Source: Aquitalea palustris (GTDB lineage: Bacteria; Pseudomonadota; Gammaproteobacteria; Burkholderiales; Chromobacteriaceae). Taken from it: a DNA stretch of 64,000 nucleotides. The stretch spans positions 1-64,000 of the forward strand of contig NZ_RFAR01000012.1 of assembly GCF_003693445.1 (NCBI RefSeq). The letters run 5' to 3'. A program made the translations under genes and the position numbers. Of this stretch, positions 48,607-57,300 are shown piece after piece. Position 1 is the first letter of the stretch; every line of letters starts with the position of its first letter. The notes under the pieces were generated by a model, which ran no database searches, was not told the DNA's origin, and saw only the letters and a list, made by a program, of their open reading frames with translations.

Positions 48607-48614
48607 CCCCCCCC
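48607..48614 (-). repeat. G8 homopolymer at the start of a GT9 gene
   Basis: Eight consecutive C on the plus strand (G on the coding strand) lie between a possible TTG start at 48624 and the ATG at 48603. The tract overlaps the ribosome-binding position of the ATG. It is the longest G/C homopolymer I noticed in the window. Confidence 0.95.
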
Positions 48615-48627
48615 ACTGAGTCAATCA

Positions 48628-49779
48628 TTATTCATTATTTTTCTTATCGCTCACCTGTAGCAGGCGGCTATACAAAAACATCATCTGTTCCACCATATGC
48701 TGCTCGGTCTGCACCAGTACACGGGCACGGGCTTGTTCGGCCATCCAGGGCCACTGTGCTCTTGCCGCCAGCCAGATGCCGACATTTTCTTGCCAGGCGG
48801 CGGTATCCTGCGGCAAAGCCAGCCATCCGCTCACGCCTGGGCTTACACACTCCCCCCCGCCGCAACGAGTGCTGGTGAGCACTGGCAAGCCACAGGCCAT
48901 GGCCTCTGCAACAACCGAACCAAATGGCTCGTACAGGGTAGGCAGGATGAAACCATCCGCCATACCGTAATGACTGAGCACATCTTTTTGCGGGCCGGTG
49001 AAATGTACGCGCCCGGCCACGCCCAAGGCATGGGCGAGTTGCCGGTATGCCGCCAGCTTCTTGTCGCCACCCACCACCACCAGTTGCACCTCGGCATGCG
49101 GCACAATGGCACGGATAGCTTGGGCCACGCCCTTGCGTTCGAACCCTGAGCCGACGTAGACCAATACCGGTGCATCAGCGGCAATACCATATTGTTCACG
49201 CAAAGCAGCACGACGCGCGCGGGCCGCCACTGGATTGAAGCGCGTGCAATCCACGCCATTATGGATCACCACACACTGCTCGGGTCTGACCGGGAAGCGC
49301 TGCAAGACATCCTGCTTCACCATCTCGGAAATGCAGATCACCGCACGCAAGTCCGGATGGCTGAACATGGCACGCTCCATGCGCAGCATGAAATGGTGAT
49401 AGGGATTGCACCACACCGATAACTTGTGCCACCAGCCTTTACCCACGGCACGAGCATCCAGCCAGGCAGCATGTACGCCGTCGCCGGCACGGAAAACATG
49501 GCAACCGGGAATGCGCTCGTGCGACTGCACCAGATCCGCGCCGACTCGCTTCCAGGCCCGCTGTGCTGCTCGGGCAAAGCCCCAGTCACGCCAGATGCTA
49601 CCCAGGTAAAAAGGATTGACACGGCACACTGCCACGCCATCCAGTGTTTCCCAGTTACGGTTGATCAATACGGGCTCCAGCGTGGACTGATGTTTGAGCT
49701 GGCCCAGAATCGCACTGACGATACGCTCGGCCCCACCTGCCGGATTGTATTTCTGCCGGATAATGGCCAAGCGGGTCAT
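48628..49779 (-). CDS. Glycosyltransferase family 4 (WaaG-like, LPS core)
   Basis: GT4 enzyme of 383 aa. Start ATG 49779 (MTRLAIIRQKYNPAGGAERIV) overlaps the upstream heptosyltransferase stop (ATGA). GGAERIVSAIL and the E-x7-E motif in YEPFGSVVAEAMACGLPV are intact, as is VYVGSGFERKG. The overall layout resembles WaaG/RfaG, which adds the first core hexose. A G7 run lies inside the gene at 48852-48858, in codons for RCGGGEC. Confidence 0.88.
   Translation of the reverse strand: MTRLAIIRQKYNPAGGAERIVSAILGQLKHQSTLEPVLINRNWETLDGVAVCRVNPFYLGSIWRDWGFARAAQRAWKRVGADLVQSHERIPGCHVFRAGDGVHAAWLDARAVGKGWWHKLSVWCNPYHHFMLRMERAMFSHPDLRAVICISEMVKQDVLQRFPVRPEQCVVIHNGVDCTRFNPVAARARRAALREQYGIAADAPVLVYVGSGFERKGVAQAIRAIVPHAEVQLVVVGGDKKLAAYRQLAHALGVAGRVHFTGPQKDVLSHYGMADGFILPTLYEPFGSVVAEAMACGLPVLTSTRCGGGECVSPGVSGWLALPQDTAAWQENVGIWLAARAQWPWMAEQARARVLVQTEQHMVEQMMFLYSRLLQVSDKKNNE
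48852..48858 (-). repeat. G7 homopolymer inside a glycosyltransferase gene
   Basis: Seven consecutive G on the coding strand in the C-terminal quarter of the GT4 gene. A one-base slip would remove about the last 75 residues. Confidence 0.95.
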
Positions 49780-50858
49780 ACGGTTTCTCCCAGCACGGCA
49801 TCCACTGCGGCCAGTACTTGTTGCAGGCTGATCATGTTCAGGCATTCGCTGTTCCAGCCACCACCACAGCCAGCATTGCCGCATGGACGACAAGGTACAC
49901 GGGCGGCGACCACCCGGTGCGCTACTTGCCACGGTCCCCACTCAATGTCACCCGATGGGCCAAACAGCGCGACACAGGGCGTTTTCATCGCGGAGGCAAT
50001 ATGCATGGGCACCGAATCCACACCGATATACAAGCGGGCATTGTCGATGGCCGCAGCCAGCTCCTTCAGGGTGAGCTGCCCGGCCAGGCTGGCGGCAGGG
50101 GTAGTCAGACGCGACTGGATATCACCCAGCATGGCCATTTCGTCCGGGCTGGGGGCAGCGGTCAGCAGCACTTTGAGACCGCGTTGCTGCAGGGTATTGA
50201 TCAGCGCAGCCATGTTTTCCACCGTCCAGCTTTTGAACAGCCAACGCGAGGTGGGGTGGACCAGGATGTATTGTCCGGCCTGCAAGCCCAGCTGCTCCAG
50301 CTTGGCCGCCAGCGTGGCCTCGGCATTGTGACCAGCCACCAAGGTCAGCGCACGCTGCTCAACAGAGGGATACACGCCGATACGGCGCAGGGCATCCAGA
50401 TGGATTTCGATGGTATGGCGGCGGTTGCCCGGCACCTGCAGATAGCGATGGGTAAAGCTTTTGCGGAACAGTTTGCCATAAGGGCCATCCGGCCCCACCG
50501 ACCAGCGTGGTGACAGCAAACGAACCAGCCAGGCGCCGCGCTTGTGCTCGGTCAGGGTAATCACCAGATCGTAGTGACGCTGGCGCAAGACCGACAGCAA
50601 GCCCAGCTCAGCCTTGAGCTGGCCGAAAAGGCCCAACTTTTTCCAGTTGCGATCAATGGTGTGCAACTGGCTGATGGCCGGATGCTGGCTGAGCATTTCC
50701 TGCGTGTCACGGTACACCAGCGCATCAATCTCCAGATGCGGAGCCTGCTGTTTGAGCGCGGCAAAAACCGGAGAAGTCAGCAGAACATCCCCATGATGGC
50801 GCAGTTTGATGACCAAGACGCGCCGTACCTGGTTCAGATCGATGGAGTCGTTAAGCAT
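49776..50858 (-). CDS. Glycosyltransferase family 9 (heptosyltransferase III / RfaQ-like)
   Basis: GT9 protein of 360 aa. RRVLVIKLRHHGDVLLTSPV is the typical heptosyltransferase start with the catalytic Asp; YILVHPTSRWLFKSW and VDSVPMHIASAMKTPCVALFGPSG are the donor sites, close to RfaQ/WaaQ. A Cys-rich tail (PCRPCGNAGCGGGWNSEC) is typical of the RfaQ group. It is the first gene of the LPS operon. ATG 50858 (MLNDSIDLNQVRR) is preferred to the longer frame to 50900, which would overlap the ptsI terminator. Confidence 0.9.
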   Translation of the reverse strand: MLNDSIDLNQVRRVLVIKLRHHGDVLLTSPVFAALKQQAPHLEIDALVYRDTQEMLSQHPAISQLHTIDRNWKKLGLFGQLKAELGLLSVLRQRHYDLVITLTEHKRGAWLVRLLSPRWSVGPDGPYGKLFRKSFTHRYLQVPGNRRHTIEIHLDALRRIGVYPSVEQRALTLVAGHNAEATLAAKLEQLGLQAGQYILVHPTSRWLFKSWTVENMAALINTLQQRGLKVLLTAAPSPDEMAMLGDIQSRLTTPAASLAGQLTLKELAAAIDNARLYIGVDSVPMHIASAMKTPCVALFGPSGDIEWGPWQVAHRVVAARVPCRPCGNAGCGGGWNSECLNMISLQQVLAAVDAVLGETV

Positions 50859-50867
50859 AGATAAGGT

Positions 50868-50894
50868 AAAAAAAGCCGGATCAGGCATCCGGCT
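50868..50894 (-). terminator. Terminator overlapping the ptsI stop codon
   Basis: On the minus strand AGCCGGAT and ATCCGGCT form a perfect 8-bp stem with loop GCCTG, followed by seven T. The stem includes the last codons and stop of ptsI (50881-50883). Confidence 0.88.
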
Positions 50895-52620
50895 CGACAT
50901 TCAGCAGTTGCAAAAGATCGGCGATTTTATCAGGGTCTTCGGATCGAAGCATGCGTCCTGCAATAGGCGCGATATCGTCCAGATGGGTATTGAGCACCAT
51001 GCGCTTGACTGCCAGCAGGCTGGCCGGGTGCATGGAGAACCTGCGCAGGCCCATGCCCAGCAGCAGCCGGGTCAGGCGCGGGTCACCGGCCATTTCGCCG
51101 CATACCGACACCGGTACTCCACCCTTGAGGCCGGTACGGATGGTATGCAGAATCAGCTTGAGCACCGCAGGGTGCACCGGATCGTACAGATGACTGACCG
51201 AGTCGTCGTTGCGGTCGATGGCCAGGGTGTACTGGATCAGGTCGTTGGTGCCGATGGACAGGAAGTCGACATGCTTGATGAAACTGCCCACCACCAGTGC
51301 GGCGGAGGGGATTTCGATCATGGCACCCACTTCGACCTCTGCGTCGAAAGGCAGGCCTTCTTCATGCAGTTCCTGCTTGGCGTAATCCAGCTGGGCAATC
51401 GATTGCTTGAGCTCACCCAGCGAATTGAGCATGGGGAACAGGATCTTGACCTTGCCGTAATGCGACGCGCGCAACAGCGCGCGCAACTGGGCGCGGAACA
51501 TCAGCGGCTCAGCCAGGCACAGCCGGATGCCGGTCAGCCCCAGCGCCGGGTTATCGGCCACATCGTGGTTCAGCCATTTCGGGTTCTTGTCGGCCCCCAG
51601 GTCCATGGTACGGATGGTGACCGGCAGGCCTTTCATGTCTTCGGCCACCTTGCGGTAGGCCTCGAACTGTTCGTCCTCGGTAGGCAGCGTATCCCGGCCC
51701 AGAAACAGGAATTCGCTGCGGAACAGGCCTACGCCCACCGCGCCGGACCCCTTCACTACCTCCACATCCTGCGGCAATTCGATATTGGCCAGCAGTTCGA
51801 TCACCGTGCCATCTTTGGTTTTGGCATCGGATTTACGGATGGAAGACAGCTTGCGCTTGGCATCGCGCCAGGCACGCTGGCGCTTGCGGTATTCGCTGAG
51901 GACCAGTTCATCCGGATTGACGATCAACACCCCTTGCTGGCCATCGACGATGATCTGTTCCTCTTCGCGGATCAGCTCGCGCGCGTGGTGCAGGGCGATG
52001 ACGGAGGGCAGGTCGAGACTACGCCCCAGAATGGCGGTATGCGAGGTGGCGCCGCCGACGTCGGTGACGAAAGCCGCGAAGTTGGAATCCTTGAAATACA
52101 CCATGTCGGCCGGCGACAGGTCGTGCGCCACCAGAATGGTATCGTCCAGCAGGTCGCCGGGGGCCGGCAATTGCGGGGCGTGGCCATCCAGGTTCTTGAA
52201 AATGCGTTCCACCACCTGCAGCACATCATTCTTGCGCTCGCGCAGGTAGTCTTCTTCGATGGCGTCGAACTGCTCCACCAGCAGGTCGCACTGCAGCTTC
52301 AACGCCCATTCGGCATTGCAGTGCTGCTTTTCAATGATTTCGCGTGGTTCGCGCGAGATGGTGACATCGCCCAGCAGCATAATGTGCAAGGACAGGAAGG
52401 CGCCCAACTCGGCCGGGGCATTTTCCGGGATGCTGCCCCACAGCATTTCCAGCTCTTTGCGCGTGGCGCGCACCGCCTCGTCGAAGCGCGCCATCTCGGC
52501 CGGGATGTCTGCGTCTTCCAGGCCGTAGTGCGCCACATCGTCCATGCTGCGCGAGATGAGATGGGCCCGGCCAATTGCGATGCCGCCACCAATGGCTACA
52601 CCATGCAGGGTGATATTCAT
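50881..52620 (-). CDS. ptsI: PTS enzyme I
   Basis: Phosphoenolpyruvate-protein phosphotransferase, 579 aa. The N-terminal half has the phosphorylated His in VGGATSHTAILGRSL; the C-terminal TIM barrel has the PEP-binding RSEFLFLGRD and MIEIPSAALV, and a catalytic-cysteine segment GVPVSVCGEMAGDPR. It starts 29 bases after ptsH. No sugar-specific EIIBC genes are nearby, so the cluster may be regulatory. Confidence 0.97.
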   Translation of the reverse strand: MNITLHGVAIGGGIAIGRAHLISRSMDDVAHYGLEDADIPAEMARFDEAVRATRKELEMLWGSIPENAPAELGAFLSLHIMLLGDVTISREPREIIEKQHCNAEWALKLQCDLLVEQFDAIEEDYLRERKNDVLQVVERIFKNLDGHAPQLPAPGDLLDDTILVAHDLSPADMVYFKDSNFAAFVTDVGGATSHTAILGRSLDLPSVIALHHARELIREEEQIIVDGQQGVLIVNPDELVLSEYRKRQRAWRDAKRKLSSIRKSDAKTKDGTVIELLANIELPQDVEVVKGSGAVGVGLFRSEFLFLGRDTLPTEDEQFEAYRKVAEDMKGLPVTIRTMDLGADKNPKWLNHDVADNPALGLTGIRLCLAEPLMFRAQLRALLRASHYGKVKILFPMLNSLGELKQSIAQLDYAKQELHEEGLPFDAEVEVGAMIEIPSAALVVGSFIKHVDFLSIGTNDLIQYTLAIDRNDDSVSHLYDPVHPAVLKLILHTIRTGLKGGVPVSVCGEMAGDPRLTRLLLGMGLRRFSMHPASLLAVKRMVLNTHLDDIAPIAGRMLRSEDPDKIADLLQLLNVEPDA

Positions 52621-52649
52621 CGTCCCATCCCCTCCTCAAGCGGGCTGAT

Positions 52650-52919
52650 TCATTCAGCCTCGTCAAACCGGTTGTTGATCAGTGCTACCAGCGCATCCAG
52701 CGCTTCCTGTTCGTCAGGGCCTGCCACATCCAGCTCGATGGTGGAGCCCTTGGCAGCGGCCAGCATCATCACCCCCATGATGCTCTTGCCATTGACGCGG
52801 CGACCATTGCGGGCAATGCCCACATCGCTCTTGAAGCGGCTGGCAAGCTGGGTGAATTTACTCGATGCGCGAGCATGCAGGCCAAGTTTATTGATAATTT
52901 GTATTTCAACGCGCAGCAT
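52650..52919 (-). CDS. ptsH: Phosphocarrier protein HPr
   Basis: An 89-aa HPr. Active-site His is in INKLGLHARASSKF (about residue 15), and the serine region is GKSIMGVMMLAA (Ser46). Start ATG 52919 lies behind GGGGGACGGTA and overlaps the end of the EIIA gene by 14 bases. Lies between EIIA-Man and ptsI. Confidence 0.97.
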   Translation of the reverse strand: MLRVEIQIINKLGLHARASSKFTQLASRFKSDVGIARNGRRVNGKSIMGVMMLAAAKGSTIELDVAGPDEQEALDALVALINNRFDEAE

Positions 52920-53313
52920 TACCGTCCCCCGGTAGAATATAAAGCACACCTTCCAGCCCGCCGGTAATGGCTTTGCTGACCACGATCTCCAGCGGCTGGC
53001 TGCTATAGCTGAGCGCTCGCACCAGCATGGGCAGGCTGACGCCGGCAACGGCCTCGACCTTGCCCGGATTGATCAGCCGGCTGGCGATATTGGATGGCGT
53101 GCCGCCATACATATCAGTCAACACCACCACGCCATCGCCCTGTTCCAGGCGTGCCACCAGCGCAGCGGCTTCGACCAGTTTCTGATCCGGATCCTCGGTT
53201 TTTTCTACCGCCAGCGTGGCGATATTGTCCGGGTCCCGTCCCAATACGTGCCGGGCGCAGTCCAGTAGACAGGCGCCCAGATTGCCATGTGATATGACTA
53301 GTACACCAACCAT
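52906..53313 (-). CDS. PTS EIIA component, mannose family
   Basis: A 135-aa EIIA-Man domain protein. MVGVLVISHGNLGACLLDCA has the active-site His (about residue 9), and VVLTDMYGGTPSNIAS is a typical EIIA-Man motif. It stands alone, without EIIB, EIIC or EIID. Start ATG 53313 is chosen over a longer frame to 53358 on homology. It overlaps ptsH by 14 bases, so the two are co-translated. In Neisseriales and other betaproteobacteria such a truncated PTS is regulatory. Confidence 0.95.
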   Translation of the reverse strand: MVGVLVISHGNLGACLLDCARHVLGRDPDNIATLAVEKTEDPDQKLVEAAALVARLEQGDGVVVLTDMYGGTPSNIASRLINPGKVEAVAGVSLPMLVRALSYSSQPLEIVVSKAITGGLEGVLYILPGDGNAAR

Positions 53314-53373
53314 GCCCGAGTCTTCTTGTCCGTAACGATTATTGGCACACAGCCGCATGCTGCCTGGCTGTGC

Positions 53374-54795
53374 TCATGTCTGCTGCGAATCCGGCATTGT
53401 AGCAGGAGCGTTTTCCACCCGCCGGTACCAGGCCAGTTTATCCGCCAGCGTGACCACGCTGCCCACTATGATAAGCGCAGGCGAGGCAACACCATAGGAA
53501 GAAATCAGTGCCGGCAGGCTGCTCAGGGTGCCGGTCAGCGTCCGCTGCCGTGCCGTGGTAGCCCATTCGATCACCGCCACCGGGGTATCTGCCGGCTTGC
53601 CATGCTGGATGAAGGCAGCACACAACTCCGCCGCCATGGTCAGCCCCATGTACACCACCACGGTCTGGTCCGGCCGGGTCAGCGCCGGCCAGTCCAGATT
53701 GATGCTGCCATCTTTCTTGTGACCGGTGACAAAGGTGACCGACTGCGCATGGTCGCGGTGGGTCAAGGGTATACCGGCATAGCTGGCCGCACCATTTGCC
53801 GAGGTAATGCCGGGTACGACTTCAAACGGAATGCCATGCTCGGCCAGGGTTTCGATTTCCTCGCCACCACGGCCGAAGGTAAAGGGATCGCCCCCTTTCA
53901 GGCGCAATACCCGCTTGCCTTCGCTGGCCAATCTTACCATCAGCAGATTGATGTCTTCCTGCGGCAGGCTGTGGTTGGCACGGGCCTTGCCCACGTATAT
54001 GCGTTCGGCGTCGCGGCGTACCAGTTCCAGTAATTCCGATGCCACCAGATTATCGTGCAAGACCACGTCGGCCTGCTGCATCAGTCGCAATGCGCGGAAG
54101 GTGAGCAGGTCCGGATTACCCGGCCCGGCTCCCACCAGGTAGACCGCGCCACTAGGCGTGTCCGTGCGACTGGCCAGGCGCTTTTCCATCTCTAGGCAGG
54201 CGGCCTCTTCTCGGCCATTCATCACGGCTTCGGCCAAGGGGCCTTCGAGTACCGATTCCCAGAAAGCGCGGCGTGCTTCCACATCGCCGAAACGGGCTTT
54301 TACCTTGTCGCGAAAGCGCGCGGAAAAGGCCGCCAGCAGGCCGAAACCAGCCGGGATGATGCTTTCCAGCCGGGCGCGCACCAGCCGCGCCAGCACCGGG
54401 ACAGCACCGCCGGAAGACACGGCAATCACCAGCGGCGAGCGGTCGATGATGGCCGGGGTGATGTAGGTGGACAGTTCCGGATCATCCACCACATTCACCG
54501 GGATATTGTGGGCCTGCGCCGCAGCGGAAACCTGCTGATTGACCGGGCGCTGGTCGGTGGCGGCGACCACTAGCCGCATGCCGGCAACCTGCCCGGGGGC
54601 GAAATAGCCCGGCTCCCAGTGCAAGGCACCTTGCTGCGCCATTTCGCCCAGTTCGGCGGTCAGCTCGGGCGCCACCACGGTCACCCTGGCACCGGCCGCC
54701 TTGAGCAGACGAATCTTGCGCAAGGCAACATCGCCGCCCCCCACTACCAGGCAAGGGGCATCCTGCAGCTTCAGAAAAATCGGAAAGTAATCCAT
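53374..54795 (-). CDS. cysG: Siroheme synthase CysG
   Basis: Fused enzyme of 473 aa. The N-terminal CysG-B part (about 1-210) starts MDYFPIFLKLQDAPCLVVGGG, an NAD-binding dehydrogenase/ferrochelatase. The C-terminal CysG-A part (from about 217) is the SAM uroporphyrinogen-III methyltransferase with VYLVGAGPGNPDLLTFRAL and VVVYMGL. It makes siroheme for sulfite and nitrite reductase. ATG 54795 is at the family start; the frame is open far upstream as a shadow of the opposite gene. It lies 60 bases upstream of the EIIA gene. Confidence 0.96.
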   Translation of the reverse strand: MDYFPIFLKLQDAPCLVVGGGDVALRKIRLLKAAGARVTVVAPELTAELGEMAQQGALHWEPGYFAPGQVAGMRLVVAATDQRPVNQQVSAAAQAHNIPVNVVDDPELSTYITPAIIDRSPLVIAVSSGGAVPVLARLVRARLESIIPAGFGLLAAFSARFRDKVKARFGDVEARRAFWESVLEGPLAEAVMNGREEAACLEMEKRLASRTDTPSGAVYLVGAGPGNPDLLTFRALRLMQQADVVLHDNLVASELLELVRRDAERIYVGKARANHSLPQEDINLLMVRLASEGKRVLRLKGGDPFTFGRGGEEIETLAEHGIPFEVVPGITSANGAASYAGIPLTHRDHAQSVTFVTGHKKDGSINLDWPALTRPDQTVVVYMGLTMAAELCAAFIQHGKPADTPVAVIEWATTARQRTLTGTLSSLPALISSYGVASPALIIVGSVVTLADKLAWYRRVENAPATMPDSQQT

Positions 54796-54903
54796 GCATC
54801 GCTCCACAACAATCGCCACAGCATACTTTATTTGTTGCATAAAAACGACGAGCGACCGGCACTCTGCCTGATTTTCGTCATCACAATTTGCCTGCCAAAT
54901 GCC

Positions 54904-57270
54904 ATGATGAGAGTAAGCCCTTGGCAATATATAAACAGGGCAACTCCAGGAAGCGGTGGGTTCACATTGAATATCTTCAGATCGACATGCAGCAGAACAG
55001 GCTATGGCACGGTCTTGATGCTGGCGCTGGGCAGCCCGCTGGCATGGGCCGGCGAACTGCCTCACGCCCCCTGGGACTGGCCACTGACCGGCCTGCTTGG
55101 TGTGGCCGCCGGCATCTGGCTGGGTAGCCTGTGGCAGCGTCGACGCCACGAACATGAGCAGGCCGGCACGCTGCGTTTTCTGGTGGAACATTCCAGCACC
55201 GCCCTGCTGGCACTGGATGAGCAGGGTCAGTTGCAAGCTGCCGGACAGGGCTGCATGGCTCTGCTCGGCCGGCAACCGCACAGCCTGGAGGAATGCGGCC
55301 TGCCGCCAGCACTGTGCCAGGCATTGCAACAGCAGACTGCTTTGCTGACCACCCCGCAGCATGTCGAGTTGCAGGATGCACAAGGCCGCACCCGCCAGCT
55401 GGGCCTGCAGCAAATCGTGCTGCCAGCCGGCAGGTCGCCGGGCAACTGGCGGCTGCTGCTATTACATGATGCCAGCGCGGAAGGCCGGCCAGTCCCGCTG
55501 GGCAATGCCATCGCCACGGTATTGCAAGGCTCGCGCCTCGGCTTGTGCGAATTCGATCTTGGCAAACAGCGAGTCAGCTGCTCGCCCGGCTCGCTGCACA
55601 AGCTGCTGGGGCTGGATGTGCAGCGGGAAAGCATGAGCCTGGACGACTGGCTGCAACTGCTGCACCCGGAAGACCGCCCCCTGCTGGAGAACGCCCTGCA
55701 GACGGCTTGCCATCACCCCGCCACCAGCCACAGCCTGGAATGCCGCATGCAGCATGCCGACCAGCACTGGGAATGGCTGGAGCAGAATCTGCAGGCCGAT
55801 CCGCAAGCCGGAGACGGTGCCATCGTGCTGGCACTCAGTCAGGTCGTCACCGCGCGCAAGCTGGCCGAGGCCGCCATGCGGCGGCGCGAACAGGAATTCC
55901 GCACCCTGGTGGAAAACTCCACCGACATCATCGCTCGCTACGATCTGCAACTGCGCTGCCAGTTCATCAACCGCAGCGTCAGCCGCTACTCGCCGTTGAT
56001 CCGCGATGAACACATCGGCAAAACCGTGGGCGAAAAGGGTTGGCCGGCCGATGTGGTTGCGCTGTTCGAGTCGCAATGCCGGCAATTGATCGAGACCTGG
56101 GAACCGCGCTGCTTCGAAATGGAGCTGCTATCGCATAACCGGCGCTATATTTTCGAAACCCGCCTGTTTCCCGAGTTCGACAACAATGGCAAGCTCACCA
56201 GCATTTTGTCGGTGGACCGGGAAATTACCGATACCCGCCAGGCCAATCGCCTGCTGAGCGAAGAAAATGCGGTGATGGAGATGATTGCCTCCAATCAGCC
56301 ACTGCAAGACACGCTGGCGCAGATCTGCACCATGATCGAATCCCAGCTCACCGGCGGGCTGTGTTCGGTCATGCTGCTGACCGAAGATGGCCAGCACCTG
56401 CACGTGGCCTCCGGCAACAGCCTGCCGCCGGAATACAGCGCGCTGATTGAAGGCATTGCCATTGGCCCCGAAGTGGGCTCATGCGGCACGGCGGCCTACT
56501 GGAAACGCACCATCATTGTCGAGGACATGGAAAATAGCCCGCTGTGGCAGCCCTATCTGGACTTTGTCCGGCCCTACCAGCTGCGCGCCTGCTGGTCGAC
56601 ACCGCTATTTAGCAGCACGCGCGAACTGCTGGGCACTTTTGCCATTTACTACACCGAACCGCGCACGCCCAATCCGGACGAAATGCGGCTGGTCTATCGC
56701 AGCTCCCACATCACCGCCATTGCCCTGCAGCGCGACCTGCACGAGAAAAAGCTGTTCCAGCTGGCGACCAAGGACGAACTGACCCGGCTGGACAATCGCC
56801 GCCATTTCCTGGAACAGGCAGAACGCGAAATCAAGCGCAGCCAGCGCTACCAGCAGCCGCTGGCGGTGCTGATGATGGATCTGGACCATTTCAAGAACAT
56901 CAACGACCAATACGGCCATGCCGCCGGTGATCAGGTCATCACCCACTTCGCCACGCTGTGCCGTGAAGTGCTGCGCACCTCGGACCTGACCGGACGACTG
57001 GGTGGTGAGGAGTTTGCCGCCCTGCTGCCCAATACCGCTGGCAGCGCCGCACTGGTGGCAGCCGAGCGTATACGCGAAGCGGTCAGCCAGAGCCGGGTGG
57101 AAGTCAACGGGCAGCAGATCCACTACACCGTCAGCGTGGGACTATCCTTGCTACGCAGTAGCGATCTGCATGTGGATGACCCGCTGAAACGGGCCGACAA
57201 GCTGCTGTATCAGGCCAAACACCTGGGGCGCGACCGGGTTTGCCATGACCTGCCGCCGGCGCTGGATTAA
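54904..57270 (+). CDS. PAS-GAF-GGDEF diguanylate cyclase
   Basis: Makes cyclic di-GMP. From ATG 54904 it is 788 aa, but a TTG at 54967 (start of NIFRSTCSRTGYG) is also possible. A hydrophobic N-terminus with one or two helices precedes three PAS-like segments (about 95-190, 210-315 and 330-450) and a GAF domain (about 460-615). The C-terminal GGDEF domain reads TGRLGGEEFAALLP, an active GGEEF site, with an RTSD inhibitory site five residues before it. DUF3025 follows 30 bases later and may be co-transcribed. The signal sensed is unknown. Confidence 0.93.
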   Translation: MMRVSPWQYINRATPGSGGFTLNIFRSTCSRTGYGTVLMLALGSPLAWAGELPHAPWDWPLTGLLGVAAGIWLGSLWQRRRHEHEQAGTLRFLVEHSSTALLALDEQGQLQAAGQGCMALLGRQPHSLEECGLPPALCQALQQQTALLTTPQHVELQDAQGRTRQLGLQQIVLPAGRSPGNWRLLLLHDASAEGRPVPLGNAIATVLQGSRLGLCEFDLGKQRVSCSPGSLHKLLGLDVQRESMSLDDWLQLLHPEDRPLLENALQTACHHPATSHSLECRMQHADQHWEWLEQNLQADPQAGDGAIVLALSQVVTARKLAEAAMRRREQEFRTLVENSTDIIARYDLQLRCQFINRSVSRYSPLIRDEHIGKTVGEKGWPADVVALFESQCRQLIETWEPRCFEMELLSHNRRYIFETRLFPEFDNNGKLTSILSVDREITDTRQANRLLSEENAVMEMIASNQPLQDTLAQICTMIESQLTGGLCSVMLLTEDGQHLHVASGNSLPPEYSALIEGIAIGPEVGSCGTAAYWKRTIIVEDMENSPLWQPYLDFVRPYQLRACWSTPLFSSTRELLGTFAIYYTEPRTPNPDEMRLVYRSSHITAIALQRDLHEKKLFQLATKDELTRLDNRRHFLEQAEREIKRSQRYQQPLAVLMMDLDHFKNINDQYGHAAGDQVITHFATLCREVLRTSDLTGRLGGEEFAALLPNTAGSAALVAAERIREAVSQSRVEVNGQQIHYTVSVGLSLLRSSDLHVDDPLKRADKLLYQAKHLGRDRVCHDLPPALD

Positions 57271-57300
57271 AATGGTGCTTTTGTCAGGCAGCCGCCCATC

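Noticed and set aside
50806-52935. 709-codon plus-strand open frame
   Set aside because: Antisense to ptsI and ptsH, both with intact active sites.
53374-55413. 679-codon minus-strand form of cysG
   Set aside because: The part beyond 54795 overlaps the diguanylate cyclase antisense and has no CysG similarity; the family start is MDYFPIFLKL at 54795.
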